A stretch of DNA of 11,265 nucleotides, taken from the NCBI RefSeq assembly GCF_000611645.1, contig NW_014013545.1, forward strand, positions 1-11,265. Reading direction: 5' to 3'. Under the pieces are notes generated by a model, which ran no database searches, was not told where the DNA came from, and saw nothing but the letters and a program-made list of their open reading frames with translations. Source of the stretch: Monoraphidium neglectum (taxonomy: Eukaryota > Chlorophyta > Chlorophyceae > Sphaeropleales > Selenastraceae). Positions 1 through 8,647 of this stretch are shown piece by piece (position 1 is the stretch's first letter; each line of letters opens with the position of its first letter). The translations under genes were made by a program, and so were the position numbers.

Positions 1-118
1 GAGAGAGAGAGAGAGAGAGAGAGCTGCTGTAGCTGCTGCTGCTACTGCCTCTGCTGATGGTGGTGATACTGGTGATGCTTGTGCCAAAAGCCTGTGGCTG
101 CTGCTGCTGCCTGAATGG
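1..118. repeat. (GA)n followed by CTG/GAT-rich imperfect trinucleotide repeats
   Basis: Bases 1-23 are a pure GA dinucleotide run. They are followed by interrupted CTG/GCT and GGT/GAT triplets, with another CTG cluster near 98-113. The stretch should lie within an intron of the minus-strand fumarase gene, because exon 4 ends at 216 and no further fumarase exon is recognisable to its left. Confidence 0.75.
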
Positions 119-215
119 AGGCAGCCTGCGCCTCGTTGCCATGAATGCAGCAGCGCCTTTGCAGGACCAGCTGTGAAGGCGTCACCATCACCTAACCCCT
201 CCCCATGTTTCACAC

Positions 216-1023
216 CTCCACAATGGCGTTGCCGATCTTCGGGTCAAGCACGCCCTGCGCCATGTTGACCTGGGGGCGGCGCGGGAATAGGGCCTCTAAA
301 CGCTGCAGTGACGGAGACTCGGCATAAGAGAAGAGGCTCCCCTCGTCCAACTTCCCATGTGGCGGTGCTGGGTGCGAGGCACCAAACCAGGCGGCCGACG
401 CCCGCACAAGGCGCCAGGCAGCTCAACACCCGCTGCTGAAAGGGTAGAGGGGCCTGGCGCCTGCCACGTGGCACCTGATGCACCCCTCGCCTGCCGGTGC
501 GAGTCCTATCGCCTGGCTGGGAAGAAGGGATGCCGCACCTTGGCGGCGGCGCGCTTGAGCACGCCAAACGCGCGCACGACAGGCTCCGGCATGCGCTCCC
601 GCGGGCCGCCAATCTTAAAGTTTTGGAGGGACCGCTGCGTCTGCGCGCCCCAGTACCTGCGCATCAGGCCAGCGCAAATCGTTGATATATCTACTTTTGT
701 CATATTCAGCATTGTTGGCGATCGTGCATAGCGACAGCCTTTTCGACAGTCGCAGAATGCGGCGGCGCACGCTTTTTCTTCTGCCGACTTCAAGACGCAC
801 TTGTCAGCTGGCACCTCCAGCGCCCCCATGGTGTCCTTCTCGACACGCACACCCCCAGTTGATAGGAAGCGCCATCCTGCATTATACAAGATGAACGACT
901 GTGAGCAGGGGTTGCATCAGCAGCACACAACGGTACTGACCGTGACCTGCCTGCGGCAGCGCCCGATACAAAGAGCTGGGGTCTTGATGCTAAAACTCGC
1001 GTCAACATGTGCGCCTGCAGCAT
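216..1023 (-). CDS. Class II fumarate hydratase, N-terminal exons (partial)
   Basis: Fumarase interconverts fumarate and L-malate in the TCA cycle. Four exons are proposed, giving 107 codons: 1023-951, 876-801, 656-539 and 269-216. The reading frame is continuous across all junctions. Exons 2-4 carry the family hallmarks [15 protein letters not shown], then [17 protein letters not shown], then [14 protein letters not shown], and finally [18 protein letters not shown], which matches the start of the class II fumarase fold. Junction 2/3 splits a Lys codon (AA|G), and junction 3/4 is phase 0. The first ~35 residues ([16 protein letters not shown]... WRFLSTGG) are Arg- and Ala-rich and lack acidic residues, as in a mitochondrial presequence. 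An alternative start Met lies at 1006-1008. The catalytic regions are encoded beyond the left edge. Exons 2-4 are firm; exon 1 and its splice are less certain. Confidence 0.88.
877..950 (-). other. Candidate GC-AG intron 1 of the fumarase gene (74 nt)
   Basis: Exon 1 and exon 2 lie in different frames, so an intron is required. A GC donor in good context (GCCGCAG|GCAGGT) paired with the acceptor TATAATGCAG|GA keeps the frame and joins AAG to WRFLSTGG in a smooth presequence. The only clean GT-AG alternatives I found between the same ORFs are a 38-nt intron (936-899) and one of about 70 nt that starts inside the presequence. No transcript data are available here to decide. Confidence 0.5.
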
Positions 1024-1442
1024 TGTGCCCCTTGGCTTTCGGGCGGCCCAGATCACACAGCGGATCGAGACCCCAGGAGGCTGTGTCGGATATAATCACG
1101 AAGACAAGATGATAATAATTCGTATACAGTCTCATACAGCTGTGGGTGTGGCTAAGCAAGCAATCCAGCACATGCACCACTAAGAACCTGAGGAAGGCAC
1201 CGGCGACAGCAGCAACAACCGCCATGATGCACTTCGACACGACAATCCTGTGCTTTTACAGTCCTGCACCAGACTATCCATCATTTGTGTCTGCTGCAGA
1301 ACATGTGGGGCATTGTGCTCTACCACCAGCTACGTCCCATGGCTTAATCTCTGCCTTCCATCTCCGCCGCAAACCCTGATGTCTGTGGCCTCGCGAATAT
1401 GAGTTGCACCTGTTCGCAGGCCGCTGCAGCCCCTCAGTACAG

Positions 1443-1535
1443 CTAACGACACCAACTGCTCATGCCCTGCTGCACGCCCTGGTGGCGCGCCTCTTGAGTC
1501 GCCATCGCGGTGCGCGCGGCGTCCAGGCGCGACAT
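1443..1535 (-). other. Small ORF of 30 codons, possible exon fragment
   Basis: It reads MSRLDAARTAMATQEARHQG and continues to SSWCR and a TAG stop. GC-rich third positions and an Ala/Arg/Gln-rich helical composition resemble the exons of this locus, and a CAG lies just upstream of the ATG. No family is recognised and no partner exon was found. It may be a chance ORF or a piece of the fumarase 5' leader. Confidence 0.15.
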
Positions 1536-1829
1536 GTCTGTGGCTTAAAGGCCTGCGCCGCTAGGCCAACTTTCCCCTCCGCATGAGCAGCGTCATGGCA
1601 GGCCATGGCATCAGCCAGTAGCAAACGAGCTGCATGGCAGGACAACTTCATGGTCAGTGATACCAGAGCACATATGTGATGTGAAGCGCAACGTCCAGCC
1701 AAACCTAAGCGATGGCAAGCATCCCGCATCAAGGGTGTGTGTTAAGAGTCAGTGCACACATCAGCTAAGCACACACCAGCAGCATGAAGTTGTTGCAGCA
1801 TCTCCAGGTTCCTTTCCTCGCGTCTTGAC

Positions 1830-1868
1830 TGCTACTGCGCCATGAAATGCTACTGCGCCATGAAATGC
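1830..1868. repeat. 18-bp tandem duplication (2.2 copies)
   Basis: The unit TGCTACTGCGCCATGAAA occurs exactly twice, at 1830-1847 and 1848-1865, followed by a partial TGC. It lies in non-coding sequence. No function is evident; slippage duplication is the simplest explanation. Confidence 0.85.
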
Positions 1869-2146
1869 ACTGGTGACGGCCCTGAGTTTTGGAGGCACCT
1901 CAGGTGGGTTTCATGGCTTGGCAGCGGCTGCATAGCTGCATGGAGGCTCAGACGAATCAGGTATCGGGCTTAGTTTTGCTCTGGCTACTTCATGGACTAT
2001 CATCAGTTGGTATGCCTCACTGGCAGGATGAAGCTGGGTACGCCTCAGATTTGACCTTTTGATGGACCTGTGATCACATATGATCCCCAAGCCTACACTC
2101 ACCTGCGTGTCATCACTGCCGCAGTCCTAGGATGGAACGACCCTGA

Positions 2147-2151
2147 TTACA
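2147..2151 (-). terminator. Candidate poly(A) signal TGTAA of the LEA-like gene
   Basis: Green algae commonly use TGTAA as the polyadenylation signal. On the minus strand this is the first TGTAA after the stop codon at 2628-2630, and would give a 3' UTR of about 480 nt. A pentamer occurs often by chance, so this is only a candidate. Confidence 0.4.
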
Positions 2152-2627
2152 AGGGCTGGTTGAAGAGCACTACTTACCAACAGTCAGCATCGCAGGCGCA
2201 GCAAAAGCAACTGAACGCTCTGGGCGGGGCAAGGTGCTTTGGGCGCATGCAGGCGCCACGTTGTACGTGTGAAAGTTACTGCCCCAATCACGCTCCAAGC
2301 TTGACAAGGGGCAGATCAGCCCAGGGCTGCCCCAAGCACAGCATCGTGGTACTTTGCATCACGCCAGCGGCAATCCGGCAAATCAAGAAGTTCGCCGTTG
2401 CGCTCTTTCATCACGTACCCTCATGTGCTTTTTCAGGCTGGAGAGTGTGTATGATCACCTGTGCACAAGCAGAATCTACGACCTTGTTTTCTCCTCAGCC
2501 ATCCATGTTGTGAGCAGATGCAACTGTCCCCAACCATCAAATAGCAAGCCGCTCGCAGCCCACGTCCCGACTGCGGCACCAATCAATGGATGCACCTTGC
2601 CTGCCGACTCGTCAAGGAGCGACGCGC

Positions 2628-2788
2628 TTAGCGGGGGCGGGCGCGGTCAACCTCCCTCTTGGCAGCGTCGACAGCACCGCCGACGTTGCGCTCGGCCTTG
2701 TCGATGCCCTTGACCGCCGGGTCCTTGGAGTTCTCAAGGTTTGACTGGGTGCCCTGCTTGCCAGACTCGAGGCCGCCCTGCACCTGTG

Positions 2789-2830
<42 letters not shown>

Positions 2831-5800
2831 GTGAAGCCAGGTGGTGAAGAACTTCGACACATGATGGAGCGGGGCGTGGCAGCAACAGCAAAGCGGGCAG
2901 GTGATTGAAGCCTGCAGCCTGCAGCATACCTGTTAATGGTGGGTGGTGGCAAATCCACACCAAAGCAATGCTGCCTCAACCCTCAACGCCAGGAGTCGCC
3001 CTGTCAATGCGCACAGCCAGCGACCCCCCAAGAGAAACAAGATACCACCCTGACCACCCACCTTGTCCACAGCGGTGTTCACGCCGTCCTTTGCGGAGCG
3101 CACCGCGTTCCTCGCTCCGTCACGCGCCCTGGCGGATGACGCGGCGGATGACAGGGGGGCAAAAGTTACGCCGGGTCACACCAGCTTGCGAGCTGGTGGG
3201 CTAAAGGCAGGAGTACTGACACCAAACCTCCAGCACGAGGTTGGGGCCCCTGACGTGAAGATTTCCTGCAAGATTAATCACCCCTCTCCCCTGCTTCCGT
3301 CCCTTGGACTGAGGAACGATCCAATCCAGGCCCTTAAACCAGTCATCGAGACCCCCAAATAGTGAGTGCTCACTTCTCGGCGCCCCTCCTGAAGTTGCCC
3401 TTAAGGCGGTCCTTAGTCTCCTTGGGGGTGGCCAGGTACAGCGCCGTCAGGAGGCCCGTGCCCACCGCCACGCCCGCAGCTGAGGGGTTTTGAGGGGGCA
3501 GAGAGGGAGGAGTGGGGTGAGGCGAGCGAGTTTGGGGTGGAGGCGAAGCCGGGCGCAGGCGACCCGCTGCTTTGTGAAATGGGTCGTGCGGCGCGTGCCG
3601 CGCCGTAATTTGGAAGCGGAGACATTGTTTCGCGCCTCAGCACGCATGTGAGACAGTACACAGGAAGCTAGGAAACGTTAAGAGTGTGCGCTTTTACGCA
3701 CCTGTGTACACCGCGGTCTGGTTCCTGGAGGCAGCCTCCTCAATCTCCTCGCCGGCCTCATGCACCTTCTCACCAAACGCGCGGCCCGCGGCACCAACCT
3801 GGCGGGAGCATGGCAGGGGTTTGTGTAAGTTAGGAGACGGTCTGTAATTGTACTGTGGAATCAGTCTTTGGCGGTTACCACGCAGCAGGAATATGGCGCC
3901 TTGTCTGTCTGCTTCAAACATATTTTGAGAAGGCTCAGATGCAGTGCAACCCATAAGGAATCAGCCATGCACAATTACAGAAAATTCAGCAGTCAGGCTG
4001 GCGCAGGATCAACACAGCGGAGGCCGTGACCCTACCTTGCCGGCGGCGGCGCCAACACCCTCCTTGACGCTGTTCGCAGCGCCTGCCAGCTTGCCGCGTG
4101 CGCCCTCGGTCACCTCGCGCCCGCGGTGGCTGGCGCTGTCGGCGCTGATGGAGGCCTGCGGGGGTGCATCGCGGGGGAGCGCCAGGGATTAAGCTCACGC
4201 CTTGCCAAGACCATTAGCATCGACAGCACAAGGTTTTGCCAGTGAAAACCAGCTTGTCAATCCCTGAATGAAAGCCATGGTCGTGCTTGTTATCACTGCA
4301 ATGCACGCTTTGCACCTAACAGAACCAGAATGGCTTTAAAAGGACTGGTGCAAGGCTGCCCGCGATCCCCGCACTCGCGTTACTGATTTGCCCACCTGCT
4401 TGCCCGCGTGGCGCCCCTTGTCCTTGGCCTTGGAGGCCTTGCGCTCCACATCATCAACCGCCTCCTGCAAACCGACAAAAGGTTGTGCAAGGTGAGGCCA
4501 GAGGTGCTGAAGTGTTTTGCAGCACAACAGGATAGTCAAGAATGACGCCGCACCATCAGGGTTGCAGAAGCGCACCACGAATACCAACCGGATAAGGCTG
4601 CATCACACAACAAGCAGTATCTCATTTCTGACAACATGTTGGGTGGAACATACACGAACGTTCGCTTGAGCTCATGCCTTGTAGCTCAAGCGAACGTTCG
4701 TGTATGTTCCACCCAACATGTAAGTGCGGCCTCCAGTGTGGCAGTGGGCTAGAAGTACCAGGCTGGTCACGCACCTCCCCGCGGCCCCAGAGGCGCGCCC
4801 CAAAGCCCTTGGCCTTCTGCTTGCCCTCCGCAGCAGCCGTCTCGGCGTCGATGGCGGCCTGGCGCTGCGCGTGCCGCGCGTCCTCCGCCGCGTGCTGTCG
4901 GGTGCGGGCGCGGCAAATGATGTGAAAGGGCGTTGCCAGGGTGAGGGGTCGGGCAATGTAGGAATGAACAACGCGTGGATGATGTTGCTCTGTCACCATG
5001 CTGTTAATGAGAGTGATGATTTCGCACAATACTCGCTTAAGTGCCCCTTCAAATTTTGCTCCCCCCCCCCCCCCCCCGCAAAAAAACAGGCAGAACCAAC
5101 ACCACGGCAGGCCCCACCTTGCCACGGCCAAACAGGCGGGCGACCCAGCCGCGGCTCTTGTGCTCAGTCTCTTCGGCGGCTGTCCTGGCCCTGCGGTAGA
5201 CAATGGCCAGGTAGCGGACGGTGGTGCTGGACTCAGCTCAAAAGAGCCTTGGAATTAGGACAGGCGGTAAAATTGCAGACAAGGCACGCCTTGGGATTAT
5301 TACGCCAGGTCTGAGGTGCCTGCAAGGAAATCAAGCCACACAGCATGACAACCGGCAGTCTGCTGGCATCAGGCCGGCACTCCAGTCTTGAGGGACGCTT
5401 CTGGAGACGATGCGCCCCCACCAGGCCCGGCCTGTCCCCGCCTCACTTGATGCCGGCCTTCTTGCCGGCGTGGGCAGTGTCTACGTACGCGTCGTGGGCG
5501 CCGTGGCGCACGTCCTCCGCTGCGGGGTGGAGGGGGTTCGAATCCCAACGTGAGCACGCAGATTTACTTCCAAATGGTAAAAGGCAACAGATGACTTTAT
5601 CTACCAACAGTCGGAATTCTGACACCAGGGCACGCGACATGACTCGATTGTCAAAGAGTCATATTTGATCCCAAGGCAGCCAGCAAGCCGGGCGGAAGGC
5701 AGCGCAGCGCGAGGCGCTAATGTGCTGTGCGCAGAGCCCTGGCCCTGCCCCGCCCCCTGGACCCACCCTTGTGCAGCACGGCGTCCTTGGCCTGCGCGGC

Positions 5801-7903
5801 CTTGTCACCAACAGCATGGGCAGCGCCGCTCACGGCCCCTGCCACGGGATCAACCTGAGTGTGTTTTTGGGAGGAGAGGAAGGGCACCGATGTTGATATG
5901 TCTAGAAGGGGTCACAATGACGCGTGTGTGTCGGAGTCGTCATTGTGTACTTCACCCCGTTGAACTGATCGATTGGATTGGAATTAAATTCCAAAACACA
6001 AGGCGTGGGGTGGCTGCCATGATACAGTCCTCACCAAATCCAAAGGGTGCACACCACGGGTACCAAGGCGCAATCCCACCCCATTGACAAGCGAACACAA
6101 TCACAGAAACTCCCATGCATCCCCGTCACGGGCACACGAAAGCGCGAAAGGGAGCTTGCAAGCCCGAATTATCGGCAATAAGCCGCCAATTCCCCATTCT
6201 ACCTCCCCTCCCACGCACGGTGTGGTGCTTGAGGGCGCCCAGGGCACCCTGCGTCTCCTCCTTGGCCACCTCAGCAGCCCCCACCACCTCGTAGGCCCCC
6301 TTGGACGCGGCCCCCTTGGCGCCCTTAGCCACGCCCTGGGTTGGCAAGGTGGACAACACACGGCAGGGTTTGTAAAAGGTGTGGGAAGGCCGGGGCGATG
6401 CCACAACACCGCTGTTGGGACGTTTCAGGGCGGCGCAATGGTGTCAAAACAGCCAAGAAAATAGCAAGGAGGGCGCACGCATGCTTATGCAACATCGCGC
6501 GTGACCGCCTGTGTTGGCACTCGTGCCGATCCCACAACCAATTTTGTGTGTACACCCAGCACCGTGCGAGCTTGTTTTTTGTGAGCTTTGCCCCCCTCAT
6601 TCTAAGGCAGTTAACGCCCTCAGGCAATACTTGTAATTCTTGTGATGAAACAAGCCGCAGCAAAACCGTCCAGATCCGCTCTGGTCACATTGGGGAAGCT
6701 TTGTGCCACAGTCACTGTCATCCTGGGCTCTGTCCTGCAGCGAGACGTTGCGTCCCAGCGTCTTCCCCCCATCAAGCGCCAGCACAGGGCAGCAGGCGCA
6801 CCTTGGTGCTGCGGTATGCGTCCTTGGCGGCATCTGCGGTCCTGTCGATTCCCTCCTCCACCTGGGATTGGGAGGAAAGGGAAATCGAGTGGGTTTAGGG
6901 GCGAAGGGATGTTTCAAGGCGGAGAGAGGGGCCAACCTGGAGAAGCGCAGACAGCCCGGGCGTGCGGGCGTGGTGAGTCAAGGGGGAAACCGTGTGTCGG
7001 CCCCCCACGACGCAAAAGTCGGGCTTGGGCCCCGCGCCCTCGTCGTCAGGCAGAAAGATGCGACGCAGCACCCTGAGGGAGCTGGGTGCGACAAAGCGTG
7101 CGCTCCCATCAAACCCAGGCATCGAACTCCCCGGGCGGAGGCACAAATGTCTGTAAGCGACAAGCCGAACGATTATAATGAGTCCCAGTTCGCACCTTGT
7201 CCTGGCGGTGGGGCCCGCGGCCCTCCCTGAGGCCGTTGATTAGGGGCAGCGCAAGCGCGGCGCCCAGGGCGAGGCCGACCCAGTAGGTAGGGTCGTTCCA
7301 CCAGGGGCCGCCCTTGCCGGGGCCGCCATTGGGGAAGTTGTCTGGAGGGGGTTTGGATCGGGTGGAGAGGGGTGGAGTGGTTTGGGGAGGGCTTGAGGTG
7401 CTAAGGAGCGGGCCGGGCACGACCCGCAAAGGAGAGGTGGGACTTAGTGAGGGACGGGATGCAGTTCATGAGGGGGCAGACGACACGCTGTTGGTGGTTG
7501 GTGCGGGGCACGAGCAGCACTTGTGTTCGGGATAATGTGCGAGTGCATCCATGCGGTACAGGCGAGCGCCGTCCGATCACCCACCTCCGAAGTTGCCGCC
7601 ACCCCCAGCGCCACCGGAGCCGCCGGAGCCGCCGCTGCCGCCGCCGCCGCCACCACGGCCGCCGTAACCGCCGGTCGGCCCGCCACCAATGCCGCCGGGC
7701 CCGCCGGCAAGCGGCGTGGGGGTGCGGGGGTCGTCCGGGGTCGCCGCGCGCGCAGCGACGCGGCGCGCGGCGCGGTGGGGCAGGAGGGCAGAGGGGCGCG
7801 CGGCGGCGAGCGGTGGCGCGGAGAGGGGGACGCGGGGCGCGCCCAGGGGGGAGGGGGCGGCGCGCATCGGGCCGGCCGATGCAAAGGTGCACGACCGCAT
7901 CAT
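2628..7903 (-). CDS. Plastid-targeted LEA-like protein with two hydrophobic segments (14 exons, complete)
   Basis: Exons: 7903-7585, 7341-7196, 6861-6802, 6335-6219, 5854-5767, 5519-5447, 5190-5118, 4894-4775, 4464-4396, 4155-4036, 3798-3702, 3479-3374, 3128-3062 and 2783-2628. All introns are GT-AG, every phase agrees, and the sum is 1611 nt (536 aa plus stop). Residues 1 to about 52 are Ser/Ala/Pro/Arg-rich without acids and end in VAAR|A, like an algal plastid transit peptide. Residues 67-103 are a Gly-rich linker. Residues 126-142 (YWVGLALGAALALPLIN) are hydrophobic. Residues 156-427 are Ala/Lys/Glu/Gly-rich amphipathic helices like group 3 LEA proteins. Residues 428-444 are a second hydrophobic segment followed by TPKETKDRLK, which resembles YtxH proteins. 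Residues 464-536 are a hydrophilic helical tail. The start is the first in-frame ATG of an ORF otherwise open upstream. I infer a membrane-associated stress protectant in the plastid. LEA assignments rest on composition, so the function is tentative even though the gene structure is well supported. Confidence 0.83.
2793..2824. repeat. (GT)16 microsatellite, (CA)16 on the transcribed strand
   Basis: There are sixteen perfect GT units on the plus strand. On the minus-strand pre-mRNA this is (CA)16, ending only about 9 nt before the last 3' splice site (acceptor CCACAG|GTG at 2783/2784). It takes the place of a normal polypyrimidine tract. Confidence 0.95.
3370..3374 (-). promoter_or_regulatory. 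Intron 12 donor that doubles as an in-frame stop if retained
   Basis: Exon 12 ends ...GCC GAG AA|GTGAGC. Splicing joins AA to the G that opens exon 13 and restores Lys 463. If the intron is retained, the same bases read AAG TGA, so the protein ends in ...RRGAEK right after the second hydrophobic segment and its helix. This would remove the last 73 residues. Confidence 0.6.
4634..4721. repeat. Perfect 39-bp inverted repeat with 10-nt loop
   Basis: The left arm 4634-4672 and the right arm 4683-4721 are exact reverse complements over 39 bases, separated by CATGCCTTGT. The outermost flanking bases do not pair. Each arm also contains the self-complementary decamer CGAACGTTCG (4655-4664 and 4691-4700). 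The element lies in intron 8 of the LEA-like gene, ending 53 nt inside the donor, so the pre-mRNA would carry a long perfect hairpin. I see no target-site duplication and no coding capacity. It could be a fold-back element, a small-RNA precursor or an inverted-duplication artefact. Confidence 0.95.
5061..5077. repeat. Poly-C run (17 C), poly-G in the transcript
   Basis: Seventeen consecutive C are followed by GCA7. The run lies in intron 7 of the LEA-like gene, so the pre-mRNA carries G17. Run length may be uncertain because homopolymers are error-prone. Confidence 0.9.
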
Positions 7904-8274
7904 GATGATGGGACGGCGACCGTCTTGATTTGGGGTGTTTGAAGGGTTGCTTTGTGGGTGCACGAAAGTCTGCGAAGCCAGGGACAGGATGCGGTATGAG
8001 GGAGCTGGGCATCAGATTGGTGCTGACAAGGCCAATGGGGCCATGGCAACAGTGTGATGGATTGGCGTGGGGGCGGTGCGGCGCCAGCTGCTCAGCTCAG
8101 ACGCTACTGCAGCCCCCCAACATGTCCAGTTCATCCTGTCAGCGACGTGAAATTGGCGATGCAGGCAGGCAAAGCGCACATGCGTTTCCGACACGAGGTC
8201 CGGTCGTTGAATCCCTCGCAACTCACTAATTTCGATCGAGCTTCTTCCGATGAGCAAGGCTGAATGTGAATGTA

Positions 8275-8282
8275 GACGTGGC
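8275..8282 (+). promoter_or_regulatory. ABRE-like element GACGTGGC upstream of the LEA-like gene
   Basis: The octamer contains ACGTGGC, the land-plant abscisic-acid response element core bound by bZIP factors. It lies about 370 bases upstream of the LEA-like start codon, where such boxes occur in plant LEA genes. It is a single short match, and ABRE use in green algae is not established by this sequence. Confidence 0.25.
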
Positions 8283-8642
8283 CGCGCACTGAACAAAAGA
8301 TAGCTGTATTCGCGGGGGGCGCATCAGAAGGTATGTGTCATCCTTGGAGGAACGCCCGGCGGGCCGCGTCGCAGCTGGCGGCGTGTATCACATGCAGCTG
8401 CGCCCTGGCCGCTCCAGCTGTGTGCTCTGCACGCCGCCCAGGCGTGATGGGCGCGGCGTCTGCGCTGCTTAGGCATGGGAGGCGCCGTCCTCACCTCGTG
8501 ACTAGGGGGTGGGCCAAAAAAGCGCGCCCCTGCACGATATGGGGACCAGCGGGACAACCGGACGCTTCTGCGTTGCAGGTCCTGACCGCACAAACAGGCA
8601 GATATGTGTGTGTTATAATCGTCACAATTGTCGGAAAAGCGA

Positions 8643-8647
8643 TTACA
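8643..8647 (-). terminator. Possible TGTAA poly(A) signal of the desaturase gene
   Basis: This is the only minus-strand TGTAA I found between the desaturase stop (10027) and the LEA-like start. It would imply a 3' UTR near 1.4 kb, which is long, so the gene may well use another signal. Confidence 0.2.

Larger units (their letters stand above)
1024..2146. other. Intergenic region upstream of the fumarase gene
   Basis: This stretch should hold the fumarase 5' UTR and promoter (minus strand) and any spacer after the LEA-like gene. I found no recognisable protein, tRNA or rRNA. The ORFs on both strands are short and have no family motifs. A short 18-bp tandem repeat and one small coding-like ORF are listed separately. 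Confidence 0.6.

Noticed and set aside
4634..4721. The hairpin as a bacterial-type terminator
   Set aside because: The locus is eukaryotic, the hairpin lies within an intron, the coding frame resumes after it, and there is no T-run at its end.
4724..5314. 196-codon plus-strand ORF across exons 7 and 8
   Set aside because: It is antisense to two exons whose protein shows a repeated motif. Its own translation runs through the poly-C tract as a proline run and has no family signature.
5533..5548. tRNA T-arm-like sequence GGGGTTCGAATCCC on the plus strand
   Set aside because: Only three stem pairs form around the TTCGAAT loop. There is no acceptor stem or anticodon arm, and the upstream bases belong to exon 6 of the LEA-like gene on the other strand.
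7523..7942. Ala/Gly-rich plus-strand ORF opposite the first LEA-like exon
   Set aside because: It is the complement of the Gly-rich and transit-peptide coding exon. The minus-strand frame continues through 13 phase-matched splices and this one does not.
7904..7963. Longer LEA-like N terminus beginning at GTG 7961-7963
   Set aside because: GTG is not a normal start in nuclear genes, and the sequence from the ATG at 7901-7903 already reads as a clean transit peptide.
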